Below, in pieces: positions 36,814 through 46,162 of a DNA stretch of 64,000 bases. The position numbers and the translations under genes are program-made. The notes beneath the pieces are model-generated. The model saw nothing but the letters and a program-made list of their open reading frames with translations, was not told the origin of the DNA and did not search any database. The stretch's first letter is position 1; every line of letters starts with the position of its first letter. The stretch comes from CAVWDU01 sp963753815 (GTDB lineage Bacteria; Pseudomonadota; Gammaproteobacteria; Pseudomonadales; Halieaceae), in assembly GCA_963753815.1 (NCBI GenBank), contig CAVWDU010000003.1, positions 558,001-622,000 on the forward strand. Reading direction: 5' to 3'.

Positions 36814-37854
36814 GTGAGTGAATCGCCCGACGGTCTTGTCTATGTCGTCATCCTCAACTGGCTGCGTTGGGAAGAAACCATCCCCTGCCTGGAAACCGTG
36901 CTGAAACTCGAGTACGAGAACACTCGCGTCATCATTTGTGACAATGCATCGTCGAACGACTCCGTCGCAAAAATCACGGCCTGGCTGGAGGGGCGCCTCG
37001 ACATCGACTTCAGCGAGGATGCCCGCGCCGACCTGATAACACCCTGCGCACCAAAGCCGGTGGCGTTCAGGCATTTACGGGAAGAGGACCTCGACACCGC
37101 CCGCCGGGAGGACGTCGCGATCACGCTAATCTCGAACTGGCAGAATCATGGCTACGCCGGCGGTAACAACGTGGGCATTCGCTACGCACTGGAAGACCCG
37201 CGCTGCATCGCCACCTGGATTCTCAATAACGACGTGGCCGTAACGCCGGGAGCCCTGTCGCCGCTGGTGGCCGCCATTGACGAGCGCGCGGGCATTCTCG
37301 GCTCAAGGATACTCAATTACACCGCCGGCGACCTGCAGATGCCGGGCGGTGCCAGCTATAACCGATTTTCCGGAAAATCCCGATTCCTGCCGCGGGACGG
37401 TTCGATCCGGCACGAGCGACTGGACTACATCGCGGGCTGCTCGATGCTGCTGTCGAGGCAGGTGCTGGAAGCAACCGGACTGCTCTGCGAGGATTACTTC
37501 CTGTTTTACGAAGAATTCGACTTCACGCTCCGTGCGCGACAAACCGGATTCCGGATACGCTACGTTCCCGAGAGCGTCGTCTATCACAAGCAGGCGGCAA
37601 CGACCGGCAAGGCCGGTGTCGTGGACTTCTACACCCTCAGAAATCGCCTGGTCTTCACCCGGCGGTTTTTCCCGCGCTATTACCCCAGCGTTTTCGTTTC
37701 GGTGTTATTGACCGCGGGGGTCCGGGTCCTCCGCGGCCGGCCACGCCAGGCATACCAGATTTTCAGGCTCGCACTCAACCCGGACCAGGACTACGACGCC
37801 TGCGACTGGGGCGCCGCGCCCCCGGCCGGTGAAAGGTTGGTCGACGGTGAATAG
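36814..37854 (+). CDS. Family 2 glycosyltransferase
   Basis: Transfers a sugar from a nucleotide donor to the growing lipid-linked glycan at the cytoplasmic face. A GT-A fold protein of 346 residues opening VYVVILNWLRWEETIPCLET, with the nucleotide contact ICDNASSNDS and the metal-binding LNNDVAV. Later ECDFTLR-like EEFDFTLRARQTGFRI and the C-terminal DFYTLRNRLVF resemble rhamnosyltransferase-type GT2 enzymes. A long insertion (about 55-100) separates the first two motifs. Starts with GTG after GGGAGGAAA; its stop overlaps the next gene start. Confidence 0.88.
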   Translation: MSESPDGLVYVVILNWLRWEETIPCLETVLKLEYENTRVIICDNASSNDSVAKITAWLEGRLDIDFSEDARADLITPCAPKPVAFRHLREEDLDTARREDVAITLISNWQNHGYAGGNNVGIRYALEDPRCIATWILNNDVAVTPGALSPLVAAIDERAGILGSRILNYTAGDLQMPGGASYNRFSGKSRFLPRDGSIRHERLDYIAGCSMLLSRQVLEATGLLCEDYFLFYEEFDFTLRARQTGFRIRYVPESVVYHKQAATTGKAGVVDFYTLRNRLVFTRRFFPRYYPSVFVSVLLTAGVRVLRGRPRQAYQIFRLALNPDQDYDACDWGAAPPAGERLVDGE

Positions 37855-38578
37855 GATCCAGGTGCTGGACTGCCCCATGGATGTCGCCACCATGGATGAA
37901 ACGGTGGCGGTCATCCGCGAGCGCCTCGCCCGGGGCATGTTCACCCAGCATGTGGTCGTGAATGTCGCCAAGCTGGTGAACATGCGCACCGATCCCGACC
38001 TCAGGGCATCGGTCTGTGGCTGTGACATCATCAATATCGACGGGATGGGCGTCGTCGTCGGTGCGCGCCTGTTGGGCCACCCGGTGCCCGAGCGCGTCGC
38101 GGGCGTCGACCTGTTCGAGCGCCTGGTGGCCATGGCGGCTGCGGAGCCGCACCCGATCTACCTGCTGGGAGCGACGCAGGAGGTGGTGGCCGAGGTCGCC
38201 AACAGGCTCCAACAGCGCCATCCCTCCCTGCAGATCGCGGGGTATCACCACGGCTACTTCTGGGATGATGAGGAGACGGTGGTGCGCGCTATCGAGGCGT
38301 CCGGCGCACGCATGCTCTTCGTTGCGATCACGTCCCCGAAGAAGGAAAACTTCATCAACCGCTGGCAACACGAGCTGGGTGTCGACTTTGTCATGGGTGT
38401 CGGCGGGACCTTCGACGTCGTCGCCGGCAAAACGCGCCGAGCACCCGTGTGGATGCAAAACGTGGGGCTCGAGTGGTTTTTTCGTGTACTGCAGGAACCC
38501 GGCCGCATGTGGAAACGCTACTTTTACACCAATTCCCGTTACGCCTGGTTGCTGTTGAAGGAAAAGCTGCGGCAGTGA
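37847..38578 (+). CDS. WecG/TagA/CpsF family glycosyltransferase
   Basis: This family moves ManNAc or ManNAcA onto a polyprenyl-linked acceptor. The GTG at 37847, overlapping the previous stop, gives 243 residues; a GTG 18 bases upstream is an alternative. Family signatures are visible: CDIINIDGMGVVVGARLLG, VAGVDLFERL, YLLGATQEVV, FVAITSPKKENFI, and GVGGTFDVVAGKTRRAP near the C-terminus. wecB and wecC a few kb away supply UDP-ManNAcA, which makes ManNAcA the likely donor. No membrane helix; acts at the inner membrane surface. Confidence 0.92.
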   Translation: MNRIQVLDCPMDVATMDETVAVIRERLARGMFTQHVVVNVAKLVNMRTDPDLRASVCGCDIINIDGMGVVVGARLLGHPVPERVAGVDLFERLVAMAAAEPHPIYLLGATQEVVAEVANRLQQRHPSLQIAGYHHGYFWDDEETVVRAIEASGARMLFVAITSPKKENFINRWQHELGVDFVMGVGGTFDVVAGKTRRAPVWMQNVGLEWFFRVLQEPGRMWKRYFYTNSRYAWLLLKEKLRQ

Positions 38579-38772
38579 GACGAGCACCCCGTCTCACCGT
38601 CTCGTTGGCCAGCACCATCAGGCTTCCTGGCGCGATACCTCACTGATTCCCGGCCCGGGATTCAAGCCACCCTCGCTTGCGGTCTCGAACGCGTGATTGG
38701 GTTTCCCGCCGGCTCCGGGGTTATCTGGCAGCCAGTCGTTGAGCGCCCGGACAGGCATCCGGGCCCGAGTGC

Positions 38773-39558
38773 TTACACGTCTAGTCCCACCCTGATCTGC
38801 CGGGGTGCTTTCACCCGGCCCTTTTCAATGACCACGATCGAGTCATAACAACGGACAGCGGCGATCGTCGTCTGCGACGCCAGCCGACAGGGTTTACTGT
38901 GGTACCAGGCGTGCATGTCGTCGATCAGGGTCTTGGCGATCTCGACACCCGAGCCGGCCCGCCGGTAGCCGCCTTCGTAGAACCCGGGCCAGTAGGACGA
39001 GTGCAGGTCCTCGATCACGTAGAGGCTACCGGGAGCCATCAGCGGAAACAGGGTCGTGAAGCTCGCCAGCTGGTGCCTGCCGATATGAGAACCATCGTCC
39101 AGGACGATGTCCGGTGGACCCATCTCTGCGACCACCTGCTGTAGAAACTCCGGATCATCCTGGGAACCGATTCGCACCTGATTGGGCGGATCGACACGCC
39201 CGGCGCATGCCGGGTCGATGTCGATTCCGAACACCGTTGCGTCGTCGCCGAAGTAGGCCCGCCACAGTTGCAGGGAACCACCCTCGGATACACCGATCTC
39301 CAAAAGAGATACCGCCTTGGCGCGCCAGTGAGCGAACTCTTTTTCGTAGACGTCCAGGTAATGAACCCACTTGCAGATCACCCGACCGTCGTGATTGAAG
39401 AAGAGTTTCGCCATATCGTGGCTGGAGGCCTCGCCGAATTGCCGGGCCAGCGCGGGATCAAGTTCGTGATCGCCAACCGAGAAATGGGGATTGGCCGGCC
39501 CGCCCAGACTCGTCCTGATCTTCTTGGCTACCTCGGCGAAAAAATCTCGAATCTGCAT
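38773..39558 (-). CDS. Class I methyltransferase of the CmcI/TylF-like type
   Basis: A 261-residue methyltransferase. Motif I is VSLLEIGVSEGGSLQLWRAYF, followed by VFGIDIDPAC and the metal-site motif IVLDDGSH found in divalent-metal sugar O-methyltransferases such as TylF/MycE. YVIEDLHSSYWPGF continues that pattern. It stands on the minus strand beyond the WecG-like gene (convergent) and heads towards it. O-methylation of a glycan sugar is likely from motif and context. Confidence 0.82.
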   Translation of the reverse strand: MQIRDFFAEVAKKIRTSLGGPANPHFSVGDHELDPALARQFGEASSHDMAKLFFNHDGRVICKWVHYLDVYEKEFAHWRAKAVSLLEIGVSEGGSLQLWRAYFGDDATVFGIDIDPACAGRVDPPNQVRIGSQDDPEFLQQVVAEMGPPDIVLDDGSHIGRHQLASFTTLFPLMAPGSLYVIEDLHSSYWPGFYEGGYRRAGSGVEIAKTLIDDMHAWYHSKPCRLASQTTIAAVRCYDSIVVIEKGRVKAPRQIRVGLDV

Positions 39559-39663
39559 TTCGCGCTCCTCCGGCGGGCCGTATCAGCGAGAACGACGGCA
39601 TTGCATCGATACCACGGTCATTCCTACGGGAGCGCTTGGTACCGTACGTGGATGCACGCGCCG

Positions 39664-40839
39664 TCAACGCACATGGCCGACAAGCGCAAGCTCACGCTCG
39701 GCAGTGATCCTAACATCAATACGTTCCATCGCCGCGCGGCCCTGCTCGGCGATCCGGGAGAAGGTGGAGTGGCTGGAACGAAGTTCATCCACAATCGACG
39801 GTATCTCACTGACATCGAAGTCCTCGACCAGGAACCCGTTATCGTTGTGGGTGATAAATTCGGGAATCGCACAGGTATTGAACGATATCACGGGCAACCC
39901 GGATGCCATGGCCTCACACATCGACACCCCCTGCGCATCCATCCGGGTCACGGCCAGGTAAATGCCGTGCCGGGCATGAATCGAGGGGATCTCGGCGTGT
40001 TCGATGAAGCGGTCATGGAGCGAAATCCTGTCGGCCACGCCCTGTTGATTCATATAGTCGATGATCTTGTCTTTCTCGATACCCCGGCCGTAAAGCGACA
40101 ACCTGGACGGGCGGCCCCCCAGGCAAGCCATCGCATCGATAGCCAGGTCCACGGCGTATTTCCCGCGCAACAACAGCGGGCGCAGCGTCAACAGCTCGTC
40201 CCGCTGCGGCCAGCGGTCGTCAAAGCGGAACAAGGTCGTATCGATGCCATTCGGGATCGTGGCTGCCTTCGATGCGATCGAGAACCCCAGGGACGCCTCG
40301 ACATCCCGCAACATCCAATCTGAGACCGCGACGAACCGGCTCTCACTGCCTGCCGCGAGAAAACGGCGTATGGTGGACTTCATCCGTGAGAAGACCCAGA
40401 AGTCCCTGTACATGGCCCTGATCACCGACCGCGGTCGCAGCAGGTTGATGTCTTCGGGACGGCTGTTCAGGACCCTCTGCAATTCGATGCCATGCACGAA
40501 CAACAGGGATGGAATCGACCCGGCCAGCACAGCGCGATAGATCGGACCCCCGTCGAGATCACCGATCATGGAGTGGTGCAGGAGGTGAAACATGACCGCA
40601 TCGTAGCCATCATCCGCTACCGCCCTGGCAATGGCCGGCGCCGGGAGCCGCCGCACGGGCACGCCGTCGATGATGTAGGCGCCCTCCTGCCGCGCGGGCA
40701 CCAGGACCTCCACGGCAACACCGACATTCCTGTACTGCCGACACCGCGTGTGCACGAACATATGGTTGTACGGTGCGTCGGCGCTGGGATAGCGGCTGCT
40801 TACAACGGCAACTTTCAAAACGTCGGGTAGGCGCAGCAA
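39664..40839 (-). CDS. Family 4 glycosyltransferase
   Basis: A GT-B fold glycosyltransferase of about 391 residues: KVAVVSSRYPSADAPYNHMFVHT opens the N-terminal half, and the C-terminal donor site contains LLRGKYAVDLAIDAM and the EAMASGLPVISFNTCAIPEFI loop that binds the nucleotide-sugar. The start is unclear: TTG at 40839 or TTG at 40818, both without a strong ribosome site. It lies 6 bases after wecC on the same strand and is likely co-transcribed. Confidence 0.87.
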   Translation of the reverse strand: MLRLPDVLKVAVVSSRYPSADAPYNHMFVHTRCRQYRNVGVAVEVLVPARQEGAYIIDGVPVRRLPAPAIARAVADDGYDAVMFHLLHHSMIGDLDGGPIYRAVLAGSIPSLLFVHGIELQRVLNSRPEDINLLRPRSVIRAMYRDFWVFSRMKSTIRRFLAAGSESRFVAVSDWMLRDVEASLGFSIASKAATIPNGIDTTLFRFDDRWPQRDELLTLRPLLLRGKYAVDLAIDAMACLGGRPSRLSLYGRGIEKDKIIDYMNQQGVADRISLHDRFIEHAEIPSIHARHGIYLAVTRMDAQGVSMCEAMASGLPVISFNTCAIPEFITHNDNGFLVEDFDVSEIPSIVDELRSSHSTFSRIAEQGRAAMERIDVRITAERELALVGHVR

Positions 40840-40845
40840 TCCACG

Positions 40846-42105
40846 TCAGGCCTGCTCTCGGGCAAAGCAGATGCCGCGGGTGTCGATGACCCGGTAACCC
40901 GTGGTGTCGATGGATTTCAGGTTGTGGAACTCTCGATGGTCGACCAGTACCAGGAGGATATCTGCCCGTTCGAGTGCAGCATCCAGTGGCACGAGCACGA
41001 TCCCGTCCCGGCCTTCGAGCGTGGGTGGCAACGTCGTGATGTTCGGCTCAATGATCAGCAGCCGGCCCAGGCCATCCGACGCCAGGGCCTCGACAATCTT
41101 GACCGCAGGACTCTCGCGCAGGTCGTCGATGTTGGCCTTGAAGGCCAGGCCCAGGCAGGCGATCACGGGCGAGTCCAGGGCTTGCGCCGCCCGTCGCACC
41201 TGCTCCACGACCCAGGCCGGCTTGCTGTCATTGACGTCGCGGGCGGTGCGGATCAACCGCGCCTGCTGCGGTGCGGAATGCACCAGGAACCACGGGTCGA
41301 CCGCAATACAGTGCCCGCCGACGCCGGGGCCTGGATTGAGGATATTGACCCGGGGGTGGAAATTGGCGAGCTCGATCAGCTCCCACGCATTGACATCCAG
41401 CTCGTCACAGATCAGCGAGAGTTCATTGGCAAAGGCGATATTGACGTCACGGAAAGAGTTTTCCGTGAGCTTGACCATCTCGGCGGTCCGGGAATCGGTC
41501 TGGTGCAACCGGCCGGATACGAACAGGCGGTAGAATTCGCACGCGCGCTCGGCGCAGGGAGCGCACACACCGCCAATGATGCGGTCGTTGGAGATCAATT
41601 CCTGCATCACGCGGCCGGGCAGCACGCGCTCGGGGCAGTAAGCCACGCTGACATCGGCATCGGATTCGCTGTTTGTGGGGAAGTCCAGGTCAGGTCGCTG
41701 CGCCGCCAGCCAGCTCACCAGCCGCTCGGTCGTCCCGACCGGCGAGGTCGACTCCAACAAGACCAGGTCGCCTCGCTTCAACACCGGCGCAATCGCGGTC
41801 GCCGCCGCCTCGATGTTGGAGATGTCTGGCGTGTTGTCGGCGAGCAACGGTGTGGGGACCGCGATCACGAATACGTCAGCGGCTTCCGGGACGGTCGTTG
41901 CTGTCAGTAATCCCGAGCTGACGGTGGTGCGCACGGCGATATCGAGATCGGGTTCGACGATATGGATACCACCCGCATTGATGGTGGCCACCGCTTCTTT
42001 ATTGATGTCCACGCCGAACACGCGCACACCCCGAGACGCGATAATCGCGGCTGTCGGCAGGCCGATATACCCAAGCCCGACCACACAGACCCTGGTTTCT
42101 GTCAT
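40846..42105 (-). CDS. wecC: UDP-N-acetyl-D-mannosamine dehydrogenase
   Basis: Oxidises UDP-ManNAc to UDP-ManNAcA with NAD. The 419-residue protein has the Rossmann opening VCVVGLGYIGLPTA, LLESTSPVGTTE, AYCPERVLPG, and the catalytic-Cys region NPGPGVGGHCIAVDPWFL, all as in WecC. Its start overlaps the wecB stop (ATGA), so the two steps to UDP-ManNAcA are coupled. Confidence 0.93.
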   Translation of the reverse strand: MTETRVCVVGLGYIGLPTAAIIASRGVRVFGVDINKEAVATINAGGIHIVEPDLDIAVRTTVSSGLLTATTVPEAADVFVIAVPTPLLADNTPDISNIEAAATAIAPVLKRGDLVLLESTSPVGTTERLVSWLAAQRPDLDFPTNSESDADVSVAYCPERVLPGRVMQELISNDRIIGGVCAPCAERACEFYRLFVSGRLHQTDSRTAEMVKLTENSFRDVNIAFANELSLICDELDVNAWELIELANFHPRVNILNPGPGVGGHCIAVDPWFLVHSAPQQARLIRTARDVNDSKPAWVVEQVRRAAQALDSPVIACLGLAFKANIDDLRESPAVKIVEALASDGLGRLLIIEPNITTLPPTLEGRDGIVLVPLDAALERADILLVLVDHREFHNLKSIDTTGYRVIDTRGICFAREQA

Positions 42106-43280
42106 GTCGATGACACACCCCCGCTGCCCTGAGCAGCGGCCCCGGCGCGTTCAGTGAAGAAGCGCCCGAGCCCCACCACGATTCTCTCACAGGCCCTGCC
42201 GTCGCCATAGGGGTTGATGGCCCGCGCCATGGCCGCGTAGGCGTCATCCCGATCTATCAGGCGGCTGGCCTCCCGCACGATGGCCTCGGTCGATGAGCCC
42301 ACCAACAGGACGGTGCCGGCGTTGACAGCCTCGGGACGTTCGGTGGTGTCACGCATCACCAGGACCGGCTTACCCAGTGAGGGCGCCTCTTCCTGGATCC
42401 CGCCGGAATCAGTCAGTATCAGGTGGGACCGGTTCATCAGGAATACGAAAGGCAGGTAATCCAGCGGCTCCACCAGGTGCACGTTGGCTATGCCGGACAG
42501 CACGCGCTGCACCGGTGCCCGCACATTCGGATTGAGGTGTACGGGGTAGACAATATCGAAATCCGGGTAGCGACGCGCCAGCTGCGCAAGCGCCGCGCAG
42601 ATGTTTTCAAACCCGGCGCCGAAGGATTCCCGCCGGTGACCGGTGACCAGAATCATGCGGCGGCCGCTGGCGATGACCGGCTGCAATGCATGGTCGGAGA
42701 ACAGGTCGACACCGATGGACTCCAGCATTGTCACCACCTGTTCCAGCGCATCGATCACGGTGTTGCCGGTAACGGTGATCGATTCCGGCGACACCCCCTC
42801 TTGCAGCAGGTTAGTCCTGGCGAGCTCGGTCGGCGCGAAATGCAGTGCCGTGAGTGCGCCGGTCAATTTGCGGTTGGCTTCCTCGGGCCAGGGCGAATAG
42901 AGGTCGCCCGTCCGCAACCCCGCCTCTACGTGACCGACAGGCGTGCGTTCGTAGAATGCGGCGAGGCTGGCAGCAAACGTCGTCGTCGTATCGCCATGCA
43001 CCAGGACGATGTCTGGCCGGAACGCCTGCAGGACCCCTCGCATGCCGGTCATCACCCGGGCGGTGATATCGTAGAGATCCTGGCCGGGCTGCATGATGTC
43101 GAGATCGAAATCGGCAGTGATCTCGAACAGGTTCAGCACCTGGTCCAGCATCTCCCGGTGCTGCGCGGTGACACAGACGCGAGCGCACCAGCCGGTCTCC
43201 TTGAGGGCCTGCACCAGGGGCGCCATCTTGATCGCCTCGGGGCGCGTGCCGAATACAACCAGAATTTTTTGCTCGTACAT
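42102..43280 (-). CDS. wecB: UDP-N-acetylglucosamine 2-epimerase (non-hydrolysing)
   Basis: Converts UDP-GlcNAc to UDP-ManNAc. A GT-B-like epimerase of 392 residues with VVFGTRPEAIKMAPL, the VHGDTTTTFAASLAAFY stretch, GHVEAGLRTGD, VTGHRRESFG and LTDSGGIQEEAPSLGKPV. These are the family hallmarks. It is the first gene of the wecB-wecC-GT4-(methyltransferase) run and has a well-formed candidate promoter upstream. Confidence 0.94.
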   Translation of the reverse strand: MYEQKILVVFGTRPEAIKMAPLVQALKETGWCARVCVTAQHREMLDQVLNLFEITADFDLDIMQPGQDLYDITARVMTGMRGVLQAFRPDIVLVHGDTTTTFAASLAAFYERTPVGHVEAGLRTGDLYSPWPEEANRKLTGALTALHFAPTELARTNLLQEGVSPESITVTGNTVIDALEQVVTMLESIGVDLFSDHALQPVIASGRRMILVTGHRRESFGAGFENICAALAQLARRYPDFDIVYPVHLNPNVRAPVQRVLSGIANVHLVEPLDYLPFVFLMNRSHLILTDSGGIQEEAPSLGKPVLVMRDTTERPEAVNAGTVLLVGSSTEAIVREASRLIDRDDAYAAMARAINPYGDGRACERIVVGLGRFFTERAGAAAQGSGGVSST

Positions 43281-43406
43281 AGGGGCTGGAATCTAGAAGC
43301 GGGCTGCCGGGCCACGGGGGCGGCGAAGTCGCGAGTATCTGTCTCATCGGGGGCTGTCGGGGAGTGCCCCGCAGCGCCCGCGAGCGGGATCGTTGTCGCC
43401 GCGCGC

Positions 43407-43435
43407 AGTGTAGTGTCCACGTCGGCGGCTGTAAA
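43407..43435 (-). promoter_or_regulatory. Candidate promoter of the wecB-wecC run
   Basis: On the minus strand TTTACA (43430-43435) and TACACT (43407-43412) are separated by 17 bases, about 125 bases before wecB. The same two hexamers with the same spacing precede the gene at 48.07 kb. Confidence 0.55.
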
Positions 43436-43455
43436 CCCGCTCCCCGGCCGGGTGG

Positions 43456-44916
43456 TCAGCGCTGGCCGTGTTTCTGGCCGGCAAAGGTAAGCATGACCAC
43501 AAACACGGCCAGCGGGGCCACATACAAAAACGCACGATTCACCGTGGTCAGATCCTCGGCCAACCGGTAATAGTCGCTGCAGAAGAAAATTGCCAGCAGC
43601 AGGCAGGCGGTGGTCAACGAGAGCAAGGTGACCGCACCCAGGCCGGGATCGCTGCGGACCCCGCGACAGGCCCTGGCCAACAGGGCAATGACTGCCAGCG
43701 CATAGGCATACCACAGCAGATTCCAGTTGATCATGGCCAACAGTGTCCGGGCCAGCACTCCGGCTACCGGGTGCCAGGTCAGTTCGGTGTCGACGATGCC
43801 GGGGACGTGAATGCGCTGCAAGCTCAGCATCAGGTCTCCCTGTGGGCCCAGTGGCAGCACGACACCGCGCCACAGCAGCAATAATCCCGCTAAAACCACC
43901 AGCACCAGCAGCAGCAACTGGTTGCGGGGGCGAAGCCTGAACAGGGCGAGAACCCCAAACAGGAGAACGAGGGCGGCCAGCATCAATCCCGGTTGTTTGA
44001 GGGTGACACAGATCGGCACATACAGCGCGGCCAGGGCCAGGTAACGGGAACTGCCGGTGCGGATACGGGCGTGCAGGGCGAAACCCGCCAACGCAAAAGC
44101 CGCTGCCAGCCACAGGTCGGCATAACCTGCCAGCATCGTATGCACCCCGAGGTAGGGAATGCTCAGCAACAGGTAGACCCCGATGGCGGCAGCCAAGGGG
44201 GTCAGCGCCGCCAGCCGCAGGTGACCGTAACAGGCGCAGGCGAGTGCGACGACGAGGGCAAGCCAGGGGGTCTGCAGCAACGGGTGCGCGGTCACCCCCG
44301 CCCCCTGCATGACCCACAGCCAGATCAGTGGCAGGCCCTCGGGATACCCGGATGCGCGCCAGTTCCCCAGCGTGTACGCGTTGCCGTCCGCGGCCGCAAG
44401 CCAGCCAGGCGGGTTCAGGAATTCGACCAGTTCCCCGCGATGCCACCAGACTATCGACTTGGGCGCCCAGTTCATCCACGCGTCCCAGGGGTAGAGTGGC
44501 CGCAGGGTGACTTCCTGCGCCATCTGCCCGAGCTGCAACGCGATCAGGACCATGAAAAACGCAGTGGCCACGCGCTGCCAGGCCTCGTTGGCGATGTGCC
44601 CTGTCCCGGGCGGCCCTGTCCCGGGCGGCCCTGTCCCGGGCCGCCGCAGACCACCACCCACGCGGACCAGCAGCAGCGATAACAACACCAGCAGCGCGAC
44701 AACCGGCCAGAATCCCAGATGCCCGGACACGAACGCGATGCCCCGCATCAACTGGGCGGCCAGCACCACGCCCAGCAGGTAGCCGTGGCCGATCACGAGC
44801 CCGAGGTTCCAGTCCGTCGCGCGCGCTGCCAGCCAGTGATGCACGAGCAGGCTGCCGCAGACCCAGGGCAGGACCAGGGCAATGAACAGGCCGGTCAGCG
44901 ACAGTGAGTCACTCAT
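43456..44916 (-). CDS. Multi-pass membrane protein, GT-C/ArnT-like
   Basis: An integral membrane protein of 486 residues with about 12-13 helices. A loop after the fourth helix carries PLYPWDAWMNWAPKSIVWW, followed by YPEGLPLIWLWVMQ, resembling the acidic-loop region of dolichol/polyprenyl-dependent GT-C glycosyltransferases (family 39 or ArnT-like). A Pro-Gly-Thr-Gly repeat near residue 95 comes from a 15-base DNA repeat. The start is at MSDSLSLTGLFIALVLP, overlapping the previous gene by 8 bases. Specific sugar and acceptor unknown. Confidence 0.65.
   Translation of the reverse strand: MSDSLSLTGLFIALVLPWVCGSLLVHHWLAARATDWNLGLVIGHGYLLGVVLAAQLMRGIAFVSGHLGFWPVVALLVLLSLLLVRVGGGLRRPGTGPPGTGPPGTGHIANEAWQRVATAFFMVLIALQLGQMAQEVTLRPLYPWDAWMNWAPKSIVWWHRGELVEFLNPPGWLAAADGNAYTLGNWRASGYPEGLPLIWLWVMQGAGVTAHPLLQTPWLALVVALACACYGHLRLAALTPLAAAIGVYLLLSIPYLGVHTMLAGYADLWLAAAFALAGFALHARIRTGSSRYLALAALYVPICVTLKQPGLMLAALVLLFGVLALFRLRPRNQLLLLVLVVLAGLLLLWRGVVLPLGPQGDLMLSLQRIHVPGIVDTELTWHPVAGVLARTLLAMINWNLLWYAYALAVIALLARACRGVRSDPGLGAVTLLSLTTACLLLAIFFCSDYYRLAEDLTTVNRAFLYVAPLAVFVVMLTFAGQKHGQR
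44599..44642. repeat. In-frame 15-base minisatellite (about 3 copies)
   Basis: CCCTGTCCCGGGCGG repeats at 44599-44613, 44614-44628 and 44629-44642 (last copy partial). It encodes a PGTGP repeat inside a loop of the membrane protein. Being a multiple of three, copy-number change would lengthen the loop without breaking the frame. Confidence 0.85.
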
Positions 44917-46162
44917 CGACTCGCCCTGTGACCCGGTACAGCACCGCATCATTCGCGGCGTCGAGCCGCTCCACCTCCACCCTGTGACCCAGCCAGCGCA
45001 GGCGCCGGTCCGCCGCGGTGAACTCCAGCACATCGACTTCGCCCAGCACGAGGATGTAGGTACCGGGGTGGAGGCCCTGGATCAACGGATACGCGCCGTA
45101 GTTGTAAATGTTGTGAGGCAACAGGTGGTACTGCATGCGCAGGCGTCGGTAATCGTGCCCCGTGGCGGCACTGAGTATCAACACCCTCGCCGGCGACGGC
45201 GGCAGGAATTCAGACCGCAACCGTGTCGCCTGCCGGTACAGCGCGCCGTCCATGTCGGCGAGCTGCCGCTCCTGCTGTGACTTCCCGGCAAACCGGGACC
45301 GGGTCTCGGCGACCTGGCCGGAAAGACGGTAGGACCAGAGCGCATCCAGCGCCATCCAGCCGCCGAGGCCCAGCAGCACCAGCACGGGCAGAAGCGACCC
45401 CACCCGGCGGCGAAGCAAAACCCACGCGGCCAGCGCCGCCAGGGCAACCCAGACGGCGACGACCGCGACGGGTGAATAGAAACTGTTGGCCGGCGTACCC
45501 CGCAGGAAGTTGATCGAGCGCTGGCTCCAACGATGCGCGAACAGCCACTCGGAGGCGACGACCCGGAGCAGGGCGAACGCAGACGGGGGCTCCAGGCGCA
45601 GCGAGTGAACACGCAACCCCTGCCCGCCCGGTTCGCCGTAGATATCCAGGCCCAGCTCGGTCAGTTCTCCCTGCCAGTCGGGATGCCTGGCCAGGTTGAC
45701 GGCGGTCGTACCGGACTCGCGCAGGGCCAGTGGCGCGCTGGACACCCTGTCGGGCCGTTCCCGCGTGCGCCAGATCAGGAACAACGGGTTTCCCGCGCGG
45801 TACCCGCCCGCCGTAATCTCGATCATGGCGAAGTCTTCCGCCCGCAGGCTAACCCGCCCCGTCACCACGGCACGACCGGTGGCATCCAGGGCGGCAACCT
45901 GCAGTGCGTCTCCGGCAAAGGTCGCGGTACCGCCCGCACGCAACTGCAGCCGGGCGCCGGAGATCACCCGGGCGTCGACAACGGGCCCCGGCCCGGTCCA
46001 CGCCCCTCGGGCCAGTTCCGGGTTCAGTACCACACCGACAGCTGCCAGCACCAGCGCCGCCAATACCGCGGCTAGAAACACCATCAGCACGGTACGCACC
46101 GGCGTGGCAGACGCGGGCTCAGGGCCCACTCGAACCACGGGCGATTTCTCAGGCGAGACCAT
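44909..46162 (-). CDS. Membrane protein with periplasmic domain, partner of the GT-C-like gene
   Basis: A 417-residue protein starting MVSPEKSPVVRVG, where the ATG overlaps the previous stop by 1 base. One N-terminal helix (about 24-47) is followed by a beta-rich domain of about 170 residues expected in the periplasm, two helices (about 240-295) and a C-terminal domain opening RVLILSAATGHDYRRLRMQYHLLPHNIYN. I do not recognise a named family. Overlap with both neighbours points to one complex or pathway with the GT-C-like protein and the PqqD/glycosyltransferase fusion. Confidence 0.6.
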   Translation of the reverse strand: MVSPEKSPVVRVGPEPASATPVRTVLMVFLAAVLAALVLAAVGVVLNPELARGAWTGPGPVVDARVISGARLQLRAGGTATFAGDALQVAALDATGRAVVTGRVSLRAEDFAMIEITAGGYRAGNPLFLIWRTRERPDRVSSAPLALRESGTTAVNLARHPDWQGELTELGLDIYGEPGGQGLRVHSLRLEPPSAFALLRVVASEWLFAHRWSQRSINFLRGTPANSFYSPVAVVAVWVALAALAAWVLLRRRVGSLLPVLVLLGLGGWMALDALWSYRLSGQVAETRSRFAGKSQQERQLADMDGALYRQATRLRSEFLPPSPARVLILSAATGHDYRRLRMQYHLLPHNIYNYGAYPLIQGLHPGTYILVLGEVDVLEFTAADRRLRWLGHRVEVERLDAANDAVLYRVTGRVDE

